This document shows, in pieces, positions 15,908-24,219 of a DNA stretch of 34,847 nucleotides. This stretch comes from Sporolactobacillus laevolacticus DSM 442 (GTDB lineage Bacteria; Bacillota; Bacilli; Bacillales; Sporolactobacillaceae). The translations under genes were made by a program, and so were the position numbers. The notes beneath the pieces are model-generated. The model had not been told where the DNA came from and ran no database searches. It saw only the letters and a list, made by a program, of their open reading frames with translations. The DNA lies in assembly GCF_000497245.1 (NCBI RefSeq), contig NZ_AWTC01000025.1:31457-66303 (forward strand). Direction: 5' to 3'. Within the stretch, counting starts at the first letter, position 1, and each line of letters begins with the position of its first letter.

Positions 15908-16482
15908 CACTTCAGGAACAATACGTCTCGCTCATTCTGATGATCGCTATGGGTGTATGGATTGGCGCTTCGTTTTCGGTTTATCAGCGTTATGTGCATC
16001 CGAGAAAAGGGCGCCGCTGGATTCTGTTGATTTCAGACCCTCTCTTTTGGATTGTACAGGCTTTGTTGCTGTTTTCTTTGCTTCTGCCCGTCAACGAGGG
16101 GCAATTGCGTCTCTATTATTTTCTGGGCATTGCGCTCGGTTACGCATTTTATAAAGCATTGCTGGAAAAACCATTTATGTTCTTATTCGTCAAAATTGTA
16201 ACTGCTGTTGTCCGAACGGGACGTTTTATCGCAAAAACTGTCTATCAATTATTGCTGTATCCGCTCTTTTATCTATTGATGCTCGTCTACAGATTGTGTA
16301 GAATGACAGTAAGCATTGTTTTGAAGATTGTGCTTTTTCTGCTCGCCATTCCTCTTAAGATTCTTAGAGGTATAATTCGGCTCATTGTGCCGGATCGCTG
16401 GCTGATCTTTTTGAGAAATAAAGGCATTCAGATTGAGCACAAATTCAGGCAATGGATGACGATGCTGAAAAGACGTAAATGA
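15904..16482 (+). CDS. yabQ: Sporulation membrane protein YabQ
   Basis: This 192-residue protein has four to six hydrophobic segments (roughly 5-25, 42-62, 65-85, 92-105, 115-150) and a basic C-terminus ending in KRRK. Length, topology and context match YabQ, which in B. subtilis is a forespore outer-membrane protein required for cortex formation. The start overlaps the end of yabP by four bases and has no obvious ribosome site of its own, so translation probably depends on yabP. divIC follows after 15 bp. Confidence 0.92.
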   Translation: MTLQEQYVSLILMIAMGVWIGASFSVYQRYVHPRKGRRWILLISDPLFWIVQALLLFSLLLPVNEGQLRLYYFLGIALGYAFYKALLEKPFMFLFVKIVTAVVRTGRFIAKTVYQLLLYPLFYLLMLVYRLCRMTVSIVLKIVLFLLAIPLKILRGIIRLIVPDRWLIFLRNKGIQIEHKFRQWMTMLKRRK

Positions 16483-16497
16483 GCGGGGGGAAATCGC

Positions 16498-16878
16498 ATG
16501 GAAAGTGCTGGTGCAGAGCGAGTGACGCGACTGCAGACAAGCTATCTGCAATCGCAGGAAATGAATGAAAAAAGAAGAAGAAAAAGGCGCAAAGGTTTAG
16601 TCCGCCGCTTAGTCGCTTTTTTTGTTGTGTTCGCTCTTGCCTGTACGTTCATGATTTCATCTCTGCTTTCGCAGTCACACCACCTGAGCCAAGCTCTGGA
16701 GACAAAGGCCGGACTTGAAAAACAACTTGTTGATTCGAAGCAACAAGCGAGTGCATTGAAGAAACGCATTCAGCTGCTTCATAACAAAAAATACATTGGC
16801 GAGATTGCAAGACGCGATTATCTTTTATCGAACAAAGGCGAAATTATTTTTTCAAAACCCGATCACAACAAGGATTGA
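16498..16878 (+). CDS. divIC: Cell division protein DivIC (FtsB-like)
   Basis: This 126-residue bitopic membrane protein has a strongly basic cytoplasmic N-terminus (KRRRKRRKG, about 25-33), one transmembrane helix (about 38-58) and an external coiled coil (about 60-95), ending in a small globular part (EIARRDYLLSNKGEIIF). DivIC joins FtsL and DivIB in the septal complex that activates cell-wall synthesis. The ribosome site is a G-run at 16485-16490. It follows yabQ closely; the yabR promoter lies at its 3' end. Confidence 0.95.
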   Translation: MESAGAERVTRLQTSYLQSQEMNEKRRRKRRKGLVRRLVAFFVVFALACTFMISSLLSQSHHLSQALETKAGLEKQLVDSKQQASALKKRIQLLHNKKYIGEIARRDYLLSNKGEIIFSKPDHNKD

Positions 16879-16904
16879 CAGGCACTTTTTTTGCTATGTA
16901 TAAT
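16875..16904 (+). promoter_or_regulatory. Strong sigma-A promoter of yabR
   Basis: TTGACA (16875-16880) and TATAAT (16899-16904), both consensus, with an 18-nt spacer overlapping the divIC stop codon. Confidence 0.8.
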
Positions 16905-16945
16905 AATATAATTAGTGATACCACTTTAGGAGGAAGCTTTTTTTT

Positions 16946-17362
16946 ATGTCAATTGAAGCAGGCAGCAAGCTGCAGGGTAAAGTGTCAGGAATTACGAACT
17001 TCGGAGCCTTCGTAGATTTGCCCGATGGAAAAACAGGGTTGGTTCATATCAGTGAGGTTGCGGATCGGTACGTGAAAGACATTCATGACGTTCTGTCAGT
17101 GGGTGATGAAGTAACTGTAAAGGTGTTGCAGGTCGCTCCTGATGGAAAGATTGGTCTATCGATCCGTAAAGCTGTCGATAAACCAAAGGTAACGTCGTCT
17201 TCCAGAGGTCCGAGACATGGTGGAGGCAAACGATTTACTACACGTGCACCAAGCTTTGAAGACAAAATCTCCCAATATCTGAAGGATAGTGAAGATCGTC
17301 TTTCAACGATTAAACGCCAAACGGAATCCAAACGTGGGGGCCGCGGCGCAAGACGAGGCTGA
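16946..17362 (+). CDS. yabR: S1 domain RNA-binding protein YabR
   Basis: The 138-residue protein begins with one S1 RNA-binding domain (about 1-75: VSGITNFGAFVDLPDGKTGLVHISEVADRYVKD, then GDEVTVKVL and DGKIGLSIRKA) followed by a basic, glycine- and arginine-rich linker and tail (GRGARRG). It matches YabR, related to general stress protein 13 and the polynucleotide phosphorylase S1 domain; its precise RNA targets are not known to me. The ribosome site AGGAGGA is at 16928-16934. It has its own strong promoter and a terminator, so it is an independent unit. Confidence 0.95.
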   Translation: MSIEAGSKLQGKVSGITNFGAFVDLPDGKTGLVHISEVADRYVKDIHDVLSVGDEVTVKVLQVAPDGKIGLSIRKAVDKPKVTSSSRGPRHGGGKRFTTRAPSFEDKISQYLKDSEDRLSTIKRQTESKRGGRGARRG

Positions 17363-17399
17363 GGCAACCTCTAAACGTTTCTAAATACAAAATGTGAAG

Positions 17400-17429
17400 C
17401 ACCCAGGCAGATAAAGCCTGGGTGTTTTT
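17400..17429 (+). terminator. Terminator after yabR
   Basis: CACCCAGGC (17400-17408) pairs perfectly with GCCTGGGTG (17416-17424) around a 7-nt loop, then TTTTT. Confidence 0.9.
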
Positions 17430-17437
17430 AAATTTAG

Positions 17438-17520
17438 GCTATGTTAAAGCTCAATGGTGTAGTGATTGGTACATACGGACCGCTTATGGTCCGAATCGAA
17501 TGACAAATGAATAGAGCCGA
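17438..17520 (+). other. tRNA-like relic in the yabR-spoIIE gap
   Basis: The stretch TGGTGTAGTGATTGGTA (17455-17471) resembles a tRNA D arm. CGGACC-GCTTAT-GGTCCG (17476-17493) forms an anticodon-arm-like hairpin. GGCTAT near 17438 and ATAGAGCC near 17511 could be remnants of an acceptor stem. There is no intact T arm (GTTCGAATC) or CCA end, so it is not a functional tRNA. B. subtilis has tRNA genes in this gap. Confidence 0.25.
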
Positions 17521-17571
17521 ATCGACAGCACATGCGTACAAATGCCGTTTGTGGCTGACCATCAGGAAAGT

Positions 17572-17637
17572 CGTCGAAGTTTTTTTGAGAACTGTATCGC
17601 GATTCTGACAAATTACGAACGTCTATTATGCTTTAAT
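17572..17637 (+). promoter_or_regulatory. Spo0A-type sigma-A promoter of spoIIE
   Basis: CTGACA (17605-17610) and TTTAAT (17632-17637) are separated by 21 nt, the unusual spacing known for B. subtilis spoIIE. 0A-box-like heptamers (TGNCGAA) are CGTCGAA (17572-17578), TGACAAA (17606-17612) and TTACGAA (17613-17619), each with one mismatch. Spo0A-P would be required for activation. Confidence 0.6.
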
Positions 17638-17675
17638 GGATCATACAATCATAAGTTACAAAGGCGGCGAGTGGT

Positions 17676-20153
17676 ATGGTTCAAAAATTTGGTAGTCTGA
17701 CTGCAGGCGCAATGGACCCTTATGTGAACAGAGAGCGAGCAAATCAAGGGAAAACCAAGACAGGTCGATCCTTTCAAACTTTTCTGCTGGGTGTGTTGTT
17801 TCGAACGGATCTGTTTTTTTTGGCGGCAGGATTTTTACTTGGGCGCGCGGTCATTATCACGAGCCTGACCCCATTTGTTCTCCCGTTTTTTGCAACCGTA
17901 TTCTGGATGAAACGCAAAAAGAGATGGGCGGATTCGCTGGCTGTTTTAGCCGGCGGACTGACCCTTTCAGTTGGACAAGCCTTTTATGGATTGCTGGCGT
18001 TGCTTATTTTTTTGGCAGGAAGACAGATCATGACTGCATTTCATCGCGCGCATGAGGAGCGCTGGCTGCCTGCGCTTGTCTTCATTGCCGGCATTCTGGT
18101 CCGATTGCTCTGCCAGGCTGCGTTTACACTCAACTTAGTATGGACGGATGTTCTAACAGCTGGTGCGGAGGCATCGTTGTCCGCGTTGGTGACGTTGATC
18201 TTCATGCAGAGTGTGCCGCTTATGTCGACTCGGGTGAATCATAAGCTTTTTAGAAATGAAGAAATTATTTGCTTTGTTATCCTTATATCATCGGTTCTTG
18301 CCGGTACGATCGGGTGGCATGTGTACGATTTATCAGTCGATCATGTGCTTGCAAGATATGCAGTGCTGCTGTTCGCGTATGCGGGAGGAGCGGCTATTGG
18401 TTCTACAGTTGGGGTAGTGATCGGACTGATTCTAGGCATGGCCAGTGTGACCAGCCTTTATCAAATGAGTTTGCTCGCCTTTTCGGGTGTGCTTGGCGGA
18501 TTACTGAAGGAAGCAGGAAAAACAGGCGTTGCTGCCGGCTTGCTGATTGCCACCCTGCTCATTGGAGTGTATGGCGGAGGTTATGCAGGTCTCGGTAGTG
18601 AAGTGATTGACTCTGCTGCGGCACTTATATTGTTTCTTTTCACTCCGAAAAGCCTAATTCGGCAAATGGCTTCTTTTATCCCGGGAACTCGTGAATATCA
18701 AGCGGAGCAGCAGCAATATGTTCGGAAACTCAGAGACGTAACCGTTGGCCGAGTTGAACAGTTTTCAGGATTATTTCAAACACTTGCCAAAAGCTTCTAT
18801 CCTCCTGCCGAGGAGGATCGCCCGGATGACGATCTGTTTTTGAGCAAGGTTACTGCGAAAACCTGCCAGAACTGCTTCAAAAAAGAGTCCTGCTGGGTGA
18901 AAAATTTCGAACAGACCCAGCATTTAATGCTTGAACTGCGAGAGGAATCGAGAAAGGGAAATCGGGATGAAAATGCTCACCTTCATCGTCTGTGGCGCGA
19001 GCATTGTTCGAAAGCGGATAAAACGATGGATGTGATTCGCAAAGAGCAAGGTCTTTCGGAACTTCAGGAAAAAATGAGGAGAAATGTTAAGGAAAGTCGT
19101 CGTCTTGTAGCGGATCAGCTAAAAGGTGTTTCGCAGGTGATGGGGGATTTCGCCAGTGAAATGAAGCGTGAGCGCGGGCTGCATGAGTGGCAGGAAGAAA
19201 TGATTTTATCCAAACTGAATGGTGTCGGTCTTCGTGTGGAAAGCATTGAAATCTATAATCTTGAATCTGGAGCCATTGATATTGAGGCTGTGCTGCCCAA
19301 TGATAATTATGGTGCCTGCGAAAAGGTCATTGCGCCACTCCTTTCTGATATTTTAGGAGAGAGTATCGTCGTTGAGAAGAAGCAGGCATCTGATCTTCCA
19401 GGCGGGCCGAGCCGAGTTGTCTTCATATCTGCAAGAGCCTATGACCTTGAAACAGGAGTTGCTACCGCTGCACGGGGCGGCGGATTCGTCTCCGGAGATA
19501 ATTACTCCCTTTTTGAAATTGGTTCAAAAAAATATGTGTTGGCGATCAGTGACGGAATGGGGCATGGCGAGCGTGCGGATATGGAGAGTCAGGATACCTT
19601 GCAGCTGCTGAAAAAGGTACTCAAATCCGGTATACATGAAACGCTGGCGATCAAGTCGATCAATTCCATATTGTCCCTGCGTTCAACTGAGGAAATTTAC
19701 GCGACTTTAGATCTTGCTTTAATCGATTTGCAAAATGCAACTTCGAAATTTTTAAAAATTGGCTCAAATCCAAGCTTTATCAAGCGTGGCGGCCGTGTCA
19801 TCATGCTTGACGCCGGCAACTTGCCGATCGGAATCATCCGTGATTTTGATGTGGATGTGAAGACAGAACAATTAAAGTCCGGTGATCTATTAATTATGAT
19901 GAGTGACGGCATATTCGATGCACCGAAACATATTGAAAACAAAGAAGCTTGGGTCAAGAGAAAGATTAAAGAGTTGCAGACTAATGATCCTCAAGAAATC
20001 GCGGATCTACTGCTTGAAGAAGTGATCAGGGTTGGTGACGGAAGTATTGACGATGACATGACGGTAATCGCTGCGCGAATCAGTCACCATATCCCGGAGT
20101 GGTCAGCTTTTTCAACGGATCGAGGTGAAAAACGTTTCAGTCGGGCAGAATAA
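17676..20153 (+). CDS. spoIIE: Stage II sporulation protein E (membrane PP2C-type phosphatase)
   Basis: SpoIIE dephosphorylates SpoIIAA to release sigma-F in the forespore and interacts with FtsZ at the polar septum. The 825-residue length matches B. subtilis (827). Order: about ten transmembrane helices (roughly 40-330), a central regulatory/FtsZ-binding region with a CxxC...C motif (CQNCFKKESCW near 410), and a C-terminal PP2C domain. Metal-binding acidic residues are visible in SDGMGHG (Asp626), MSDGIFD (Asp744) and DDDMTV (792-797). The ATG has an AAAGGCGG site at 17660-17667; a second in-frame ATG at 17712 is possible. The upstream promoter has the 21-nt spacer and 0A-like boxes expected for Spo0A control. 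Confidence 0.97.
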   Translation: MVQKFGSLTAGAMDPYVNRERANQGKTKTGRSFQTFLLGVLFRTDLFFLAAGFLLGRAVIITSLTPFVLPFFATVFWMKRKKRWADSLAVLAGGLTLSVGQAFYGLLALLIFLAGRQIMTAFHRAHEERWLPALVFIAGILVRLLCQAAFTLNLVWTDVLTAGAEASLSALVTLIFMQSVPLMSTRVNHKLFRNEEIICFVILISSVLAGTIGWHVYDLSVDHVLARYAVLLFAYAGGAAIGSTVGVVIGLILGMASVTSLYQMSLLAFSGVLGGLLKEAGKTGVAAGLLIATLLIGVYGGGYAGLGSEVIDSAAALILFLFTPKSLIRQMASFIPGTREYQAEQQQYVRKLRDVTVGRVEQFSGLFQTLAKSFYPPAEEDRPDDDLFLSKVTAKTCQNCFKKESCWVKNFEQTQHLMLELREESRKGNRDENAHLHRLWREHCSKADKTMDVIRKEQGLSELQEKMRRNVKESRRLVADQLKGVSQVMGDFASEMKRERGLHEWQEEMILSKLNGVGLRVESIEIYNLESGAIDIEAVLPNDNYGACEKVIAPLLSDILGESIVVEKKQASDLPGGPSRVVFISARAYDLETGVATAARGGGFVSGDNYSLFEIGSKKYVLAISDGMGHGERADMESQDTLQLLKKVLKSGIHETLAIKSINSILSLRSTEEIYATLDLALIDLQNATSKFLKIGSNPSFIKRGGRVIMLDAGNLPIGIIRDFDVDVKTEQLKSGDLLIMMSDGIFDAPKHIENKEAWVKRKIKELQTNDPQEIADLLLEEVIRVGDGSIDDDMTVIAARISHHIPEWSAFSTDRGEKRFSRAE

Positions 20154-20296
20154 CAGAAAGCACTAAACCGGATCTATGATTTTCACCATGGCATGCTTGA
20201 ATGACAGGTCACTAGATTTAAAAATTCGTGAAAGCAGTATAGAAACTACTCTTCCTGTCTATCATAATGCTAGATTCAAGGAGGAGTGAATAGATA

Positions 20297-21037
20297 GTGA
20301 AGAAAGGGACGTTAAAACAAATTTTGTTAATCACCGATGGCTGTTCCAATCAAGGCGAAGATCCGGTAGCCATGGCAGCACTCGCCAAGGAACAAGGCAT
20401 TACCGTAAATGTAATCGGCGTGCTGGATCGTTATGATTCGGAAGACGGCAGAGGACTTCAGGAAGTAGAAGCCATCGCTCAGGCGGGCGGCGGAATTAGC
20501 CAGATTGTTCAAACCCGGCAACTGGCGCAAACGGTACAAATGGTGACTAAGCAGGCAATGACGCAAACCATTAAGGGTGTCATCAATCAGCAGCTTCAAG
20601 ATATTCTTGGCGAATCAGGAACCGTAGAGGATTTGCCCCCGGAAAAGCGCGGGAAAGTGATGGAAGTCGTTGATGAACTAGGCGAAACGGCAGATCTGCA
20701 CGTTTGCATTTTAGTTGATACGAGTGCGAGCATGAAAAATAAGCTGCCTACTGTTCGAGAAGCGCTCACTGATCTGTCACTAAGCCTGTCCGCGCGTATG
20801 GGAGAAAATCAATTTTGCCTGTTATTATTTCCCGGGAAAAGAAAGTCGGTTCAAAAGGTTATTTCGTGGACGCCGCAATTGGACAGTATTGAACGGACGT
20901 TTGATAAAATCAGTTCACATGGTGTAACACCGACGGGCCCTGCAATTAAAGAAGCAGTGAGAAGCTTTGAATCCGTTTCAAGAAAAACTGCTATTTACGA
21001 AGATGAGCATGAGGCTTATGATGACGGGCCAAGATAA
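20297..21037 (+). CDS. yabS: VWA-domain protein YabS
   Basis: This 246-residue protein carries a von Willebrand factor A domain with the MIDAS motif DTSAS (141-145) and a later threonine in VTPTGP (about 210-215). The N-terminal half (LLITDGCSNQGEDPVAMA) looks like the second half of another VWA fold, so the chain may hold two partial or paired folds. It corresponds to B. subtilis yabS, beside the kinase gene yabT; the function is unknown. The start is GTG with a near-ideal AAGGAGGAG site (20278-20286). Its last codons overlap the start of yabT by 20 bp, suggesting coupling. No clear terminator separates it from spoIIE. Confidence 0.9.
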   Translation: MKKGTLKQILLITDGCSNQGEDPVAMAALAKEQGITVNVIGVLDRYDSEDGRGLQEVEAIAQAGGGISQIVQTRQLAQTVQMVTKQAMTQTIKGVINQQLQDILGESGTVEDLPPEKRGKVMEVVDELGETADLHVCILVDTSASMKNKLPTVREALTDLSLSLSARMGENQFCLLLFPGKRKSVQKVISWTPQLDSIERTFDKISSHGVTPTGPAIKEAVRSFESVSRKTAIYEDEHEAYDDGPR

Positions 21038-21959
21038 TTTACGCTTTGCGCCTGGCACAGTAATTGAAGGCAAATGGCACAGACAACGTTATCAGCTGAT
21101 TAAGTGGCTCGGAAGCGGTGCTCAGGGTACTGTGTATCTAGGAAAAAGCGGTACGCAGACAGTCGCGATAAAATTGGCAAAGGATCGCGCGTCGTTGATC
21201 TCGGAGGCCAATGTACTGAAGCAGTTTGAAAAGCTCCAAGGGGATCCTTTGGGGCCTTCTTTATATGATAGTGATGACTGGCTGACCGACAGAAAAACTA
21301 TTGGTTTTTGTGTTATGGAATATCTGGATGGTGTGTCACTTGAAGAAGCTCTAAAGAAAAAGCCTTTTGATTGGGCACTGGTGTACGTGCTTCAGCTGTT
21401 AAAACAACTGCAGCAACTGCATGATTCCGGTTATATTTTCGGTGATTTAAAACCGGAAAATCTGATTCTGATGCATCCCGGACACTCGATCCGCTGTCTA
21501 GACTTTGGCGGTGCGACACGGATAGGACGATCGGTAAGAGAGTATACCGAATTTTATGACCGCGGATACTGGGGATTCGGTAGCCGGCGAGCGGAACCAA
21601 GTTATGACTTGTTTGCCTGCGCAATGATTTTTTTGTACGCCGCAACTGGAAAACGTATAGATCGTTCGAATAATCCTGAAATGCAGCTGCTCCAACAAGT
21701 AAAAATGCAGCCAAAACTGATCCCTTTTCGTAAAGTCATCATGAATGCACTAACTGGGAGGTATACAACTGCTGATCAAATGCGTCATGACCTATTGCAT
21801 GTAATTATGGCGCATCAGAGAGATGAAAAGCAGGCACCGTTAAGGAGTACTCGGAGAAAAAGAGTGGTAAGCAATCGGGAGAACTGGAGATCTGCTTGGC
21901 TTGCAGCTTCTGTTCTGCTGACTGCTTATATCCTGTTTGTCATTATTTACGTCATGTAA
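21018..21959 (+). CDS. yabT: Membrane-anchored Ser/Thr kinase YabT
   Basis: This Hanks-type protein kinase is encoded beside yabS as in B. subtilis, where YabT acts during sporulation, is activated by DNA and phosphorylates RecA. Visible motifs: glycine loop GSGAQGTVY (32-40), VAIK (Lys52), the catalytic loop FGDLKPEN (Asp143, Lys145, Asn148; FGD replaces HRD) and DFGG (Asp162). A basic stretch (RSTRRKR, 276-282) precedes one C-terminal transmembrane helix (292-312). No extracellular sensor domain follows. The start is ambiguous: ATG codons at 21003, 21009, 21018 and 21021 are all in frame; 21018 best matches the family N-terminus and follows a weak GAGG. Confidence 0.92.
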   Translation: MMTGQDNLRFAPGTVIEGKWHRQRYQLIKWLGSGAQGTVYLGKSGTQTVAIKLAKDRASLISEANVLKQFEKLQGDPLGPSLYDSDDWLTDRKTIGFCVMEYLDGVSLEEALKKKPFDWALVYVLQLLKQLQQLHDSGYIFGDLKPENLILMHPGHSIRCLDFGGATRIGRSVREYTEFYDRGYWGFGSRRAEPSYDLFACAMIFLYAATGKRIDRSNNPEMQLLQQVKMQPKLIPFRKVIMNALTGRYTTADQMRHDLLHVIMAHQRDEKQAPLRSTRRKRVVSNRENWRSAWLAASVLLTAYILFVIIYVM

Positions 21960-22005
21960 TATTTGGAGTATGGTGGACATACCTAGATTATGAATGGATT
22001 TATAT

Positions 22006-22110
22006 CTTCGACGCCTAGGACGGGCTAGTGTCAGGTATGCTACAGGACGTGGCGTTTTGCCTGACCTCGGCTCTTTTTGTCCTCCTTTTTGAACAGATTC
22101 TATAAGGAGA
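22006..22110 (-). ncRNA. Double-hairpin element, copy 2, in the tilS leader
   Basis: This is homologous to the element at 8-110. Hairpin 1 is GCCT/GGGC at 22013-22025. Hairpin 2 is GCTAC/GTGGC at 22039-22053, enclosed by GTCAGG (22030-22035) and CCTGAC (22060-22065). Both loops are AGGAC (GTCCT on the - strand, fitting the Bacillaceae-1 RUCCU loop). Stem changes relative to copy 1 preserve pairing. The pyrimidine stretch CCTCCTTTTT (22081-22090) and GAACAGATTC follow. The homology runs on to AAGGAG, which here is the tilS ribosome site. The strand of any functional RNA is uncertain; as + strand RNA it would be the tilS leader. Confidence 0.55.
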
Positions 22111-22118
22111 AATCCGAG

Positions 22119-23549
22119 ATGACATTCGATGAAACAGTTACAAAATTTATTGAAAGCCACCACTTGATTCGTACAGGAGATCGGCTCGTACTCGGTGTCA
22201 GCGGAGGTGCTGACTCAATGGCCCTTCTTCACTATTTTCACGCAAAAAGACTGTCATGGCAGCTGGAACTTGCTGTTTGCTCAGTTGATCATAAACTCAG
22301 AGGATCGGAAAGTGCCAATGATTTATTTTATGTCGCATCATTCTGTAAGAAAAGGGATATCCTTTTTATTGGGAAAACAGTAGATGTGCAGGCATACTGC
22401 AGCAGGGAAAAAATAAGTGTTGAAACGGCAGCGCGTGAGCTGCGTTATCAGGCTTTTGCTGAAGCGTTGAATGAATTCGACGCAGGCACACTTGTGCTGG
22501 CCCATCATGGAGATGATCAGGTGGAGACGATGCTCATGCGCCAAGTTCGTGGAAACATCGGTGCAGGAAGGGCAGGCATTCCTGTTAGACGTCCATTTGG
22601 CAGTAAGGTAATTATTCGCCCGTTGCTTACACTGACGAAGCAGGAACTTGAACATTATTGTGCTCAAAATGGGATCGTTCCGAGGCAAGACGCTACCAAT
22701 GAATCTGATGAGCATACGAGGAATCGTTTCCGGAAATATGTTCTTCCCTTTTTAAAAAAAGAAAACCCATCCGTACATCTCAAATTTCAATACGAAAGCG
22801 AGCGCATTGCAGAAGACGAATCCTTGCTATCAGAGATGGCAGAGGAGAAGTTGGCAGAGGTGATTTTAGAGAAAAGCAAAGCAAAATATGCGCTTTCAAT
22901 TCCCAGATTACTGAGCCTTCATCCAGCTTTACAAAGGCGGACAATTCATCTAGTATTATGTTATCTGTACACAAATAAACAGCTACAGCCGTTGCACCAA
23001 TCTATACATATTGAGCAATTATTGCAGTTGATACGCTCCGGTCATCCTTCCGGAGGCACTTTTTTTCCGAAAGGGCTTACGGCTAGAAAATCTTATGATC
23101 GCTGCTGGATCGGTTTTATGACGGAATTTCGAAAAGTCGCTGAGGAATTAAAAATGCAGATTCCCGGTGAAACCTTATGTATTGCGGGAAGTTTCGAGGC
23201 TGAATATTTAGAAGCGGACGATTTATCCCGATGCGACACGGGAAGTGATTGCCTGATTGTCGACGGCAATAAGGTCCCATTCCCGCTTTTCATCCGCACC
23301 GCTCATCAGGGTGATCGCATGAGGCCTAATGGAATGAAGGGTGATCAAAAAATTCAGCGTATCTTTATTAATGAAAAGGTTGATCGTGACCTGCGGACGT
23401 TTTGGCCGTTAGTTACTGATGCTGAGGGGCGTGTACTGTGGCTGCCGTTATTAAAGCGGGGATTGGCGTTGCCGGCCAATCATTCAGCTGACAAAACAAA
23501 CTATTTGAAGCTTAAATTTATACCGTTTGCTGGTTTTGGGAGGACGTAG
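22119..23549 (+). CDS. tilS: tRNA(Ile)-lysidine synthetase TilS
   Basis: TilS attaches lysine to C34 of tRNA-Ile(CAU), changing it to read AUA, an essential step. The 476-residue protein has an N-terminal PP-loop ATPase domain with SGGADS (28-33), the VDHKLRG and [10 protein letters not shown] segments, and the extended C-terminal tRNA-binding domain ([24 protein letters not shown]). ATG 22119 follows AAGGAG (22104-22109) at 9 nt; an in-frame TTG at 22077 would start within the pyrimidine tract. The leader is the double-hairpin element. hprT follows after 2 bp, and the tilS-hprT pair is conserved in Bacillales. Confidence 0.97.
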   Translation: MTFDETVTKFIESHHLIRTGDRLVLGVSGGADSMALLHYFHAKRLSWQLELAVCSVDHKLRGSESANDLFYVASFCKKRDILFIGKTVDVQAYCSREKISVETAARELRYQAFAEALNEFDAGTLVLAHHGDDQVETMLMRQVRGNIGAGRAGIPVRRPFGSKVIIRPLLTLTKQELEHYCAQNGIVPRQDATNESDEHTRNRFRKYVLPFLKKENPSVHLKFQYESERIAEDESLLSEMAEEKLAEVILEKSKAKYALSIPRLLSLHPALQRRTIHLVLCYLYTNKQLQPLHQSIHIEQLLQLIRSGHPSGGTFFPKGLTARKSYDRCWIGFMTEFRKVAEELKMQIPGETLCIAGSFEAEYLEADDLSRCDTGSDCLIVDGNKVPFPLFIRTAHQGDRMRPNGMKGDQKIQRIFINEKVDRDLRTFWPLVTDAEGRVLWLPLLKRGLALPANHSADKTNYLKLKFIPFAGFGRT

Positions 23550-23551
23550 GC

Positions 23552-24091
23552 ATGAAGGAAGATGTCAAGGAAATATTAATTACGGAAGAAGAGATTCAGG
23601 AAAAGGTGCGTGAATTCGGAAAGAAGCTTTCCGATGAATATGCGGAGTCCTTTCCACTGGTGATTGGTGTACTGAAGGGGGCACTGCCCTTTATGGCTGA
23701 TTTGATCAAACAGATCACAACGCCGATCGAAATTGATTTTATGGATGTTTCCAGCTATGGTAACTCTACAGTTTCCTCAGGAGAAGTAAAGATTCTTAAA
23801 GATCTGGATACTTCAGTGGAAAACAGGGAAATTCTGATTATTGAGGATATTATTGACAGCGGTCTGACCCTGAGTTACTTGGTCGAATTATTTAAGACCA
23901 GAAAGGCAAAATCTATAAAGATTGTGACGCTGCTTGATAAGCCGTCCGGCAGAAAGTCGGATATTGCACCTGATTTATCAGGATTTACCGTTCCCGATGC
24001 GTTCCTTGTCGGCTATGGTCTCGATTATGCGGAGAAATACCGCAACCTTCCGTTTATCGGAATTCTGAAACCTGAGATTTACACTGCTTAA
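23552..24091 (+). CDS. hprT: Hypoxanthine-guanine phosphoribosyltransferase
   Basis: This 179-residue enzyme salvages hypoxanthine and guanine with PRPP to IMP and GMP. The PRPP loop EDIIDSGLT spans 98-106; the N-terminal loop contains the conserved [18 protein letters not shown] and the C-terminal [13 protein letters not shown] are typical. It begins 2 bp after the tilS stop with GGGAGG at 23538-23543 inside tilS, so the two are co-transcribed. In Listeria and Bacillus, HprT and TilS are reported to act together on ftsH expression; the next gene here is ftsH, though it has its own promoter. Confidence 0.97.
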   Translation: MKEDVKEILITEEEIQEKVREFGKKLSDEYAESFPLVIGVLKGALPFMADLIKQITTPIEIDFMDVSSYGNSTVSSGEVKILKDLDTSVENREILIIEDIIDSGLTLSYLVELFKTRKAKSIKIVTLLDKPSGRKSDIAPDLSGFTVPDAFLVGYGLDYAEKYRNLPFIGILKPEIYTA

Positions 24092-24152
24092 GACATGATT
24101 TGCAATTTAAGGTCAGTCGGATTTGCTATGTTGCTTGCAGAAATGCAATTTG

Positions 24153-24182
24153 TTGAGGCTTTTCATTTTTATGTGGTACTAT
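24153..24182 (+). promoter_or_regulatory. Sigma-A promoter of ftsH
   Basis: TTGAGG (24153-24158) and TACTAT (24177-24182) are 18 nt apart, about 30 nt before the ribosome site of ftsH. Confidence 0.55.
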
Positions 24183-24219
24183 AAAGTATGATTTGGTTTA
24201 GAGCGGGAGGAGGTAAGGC

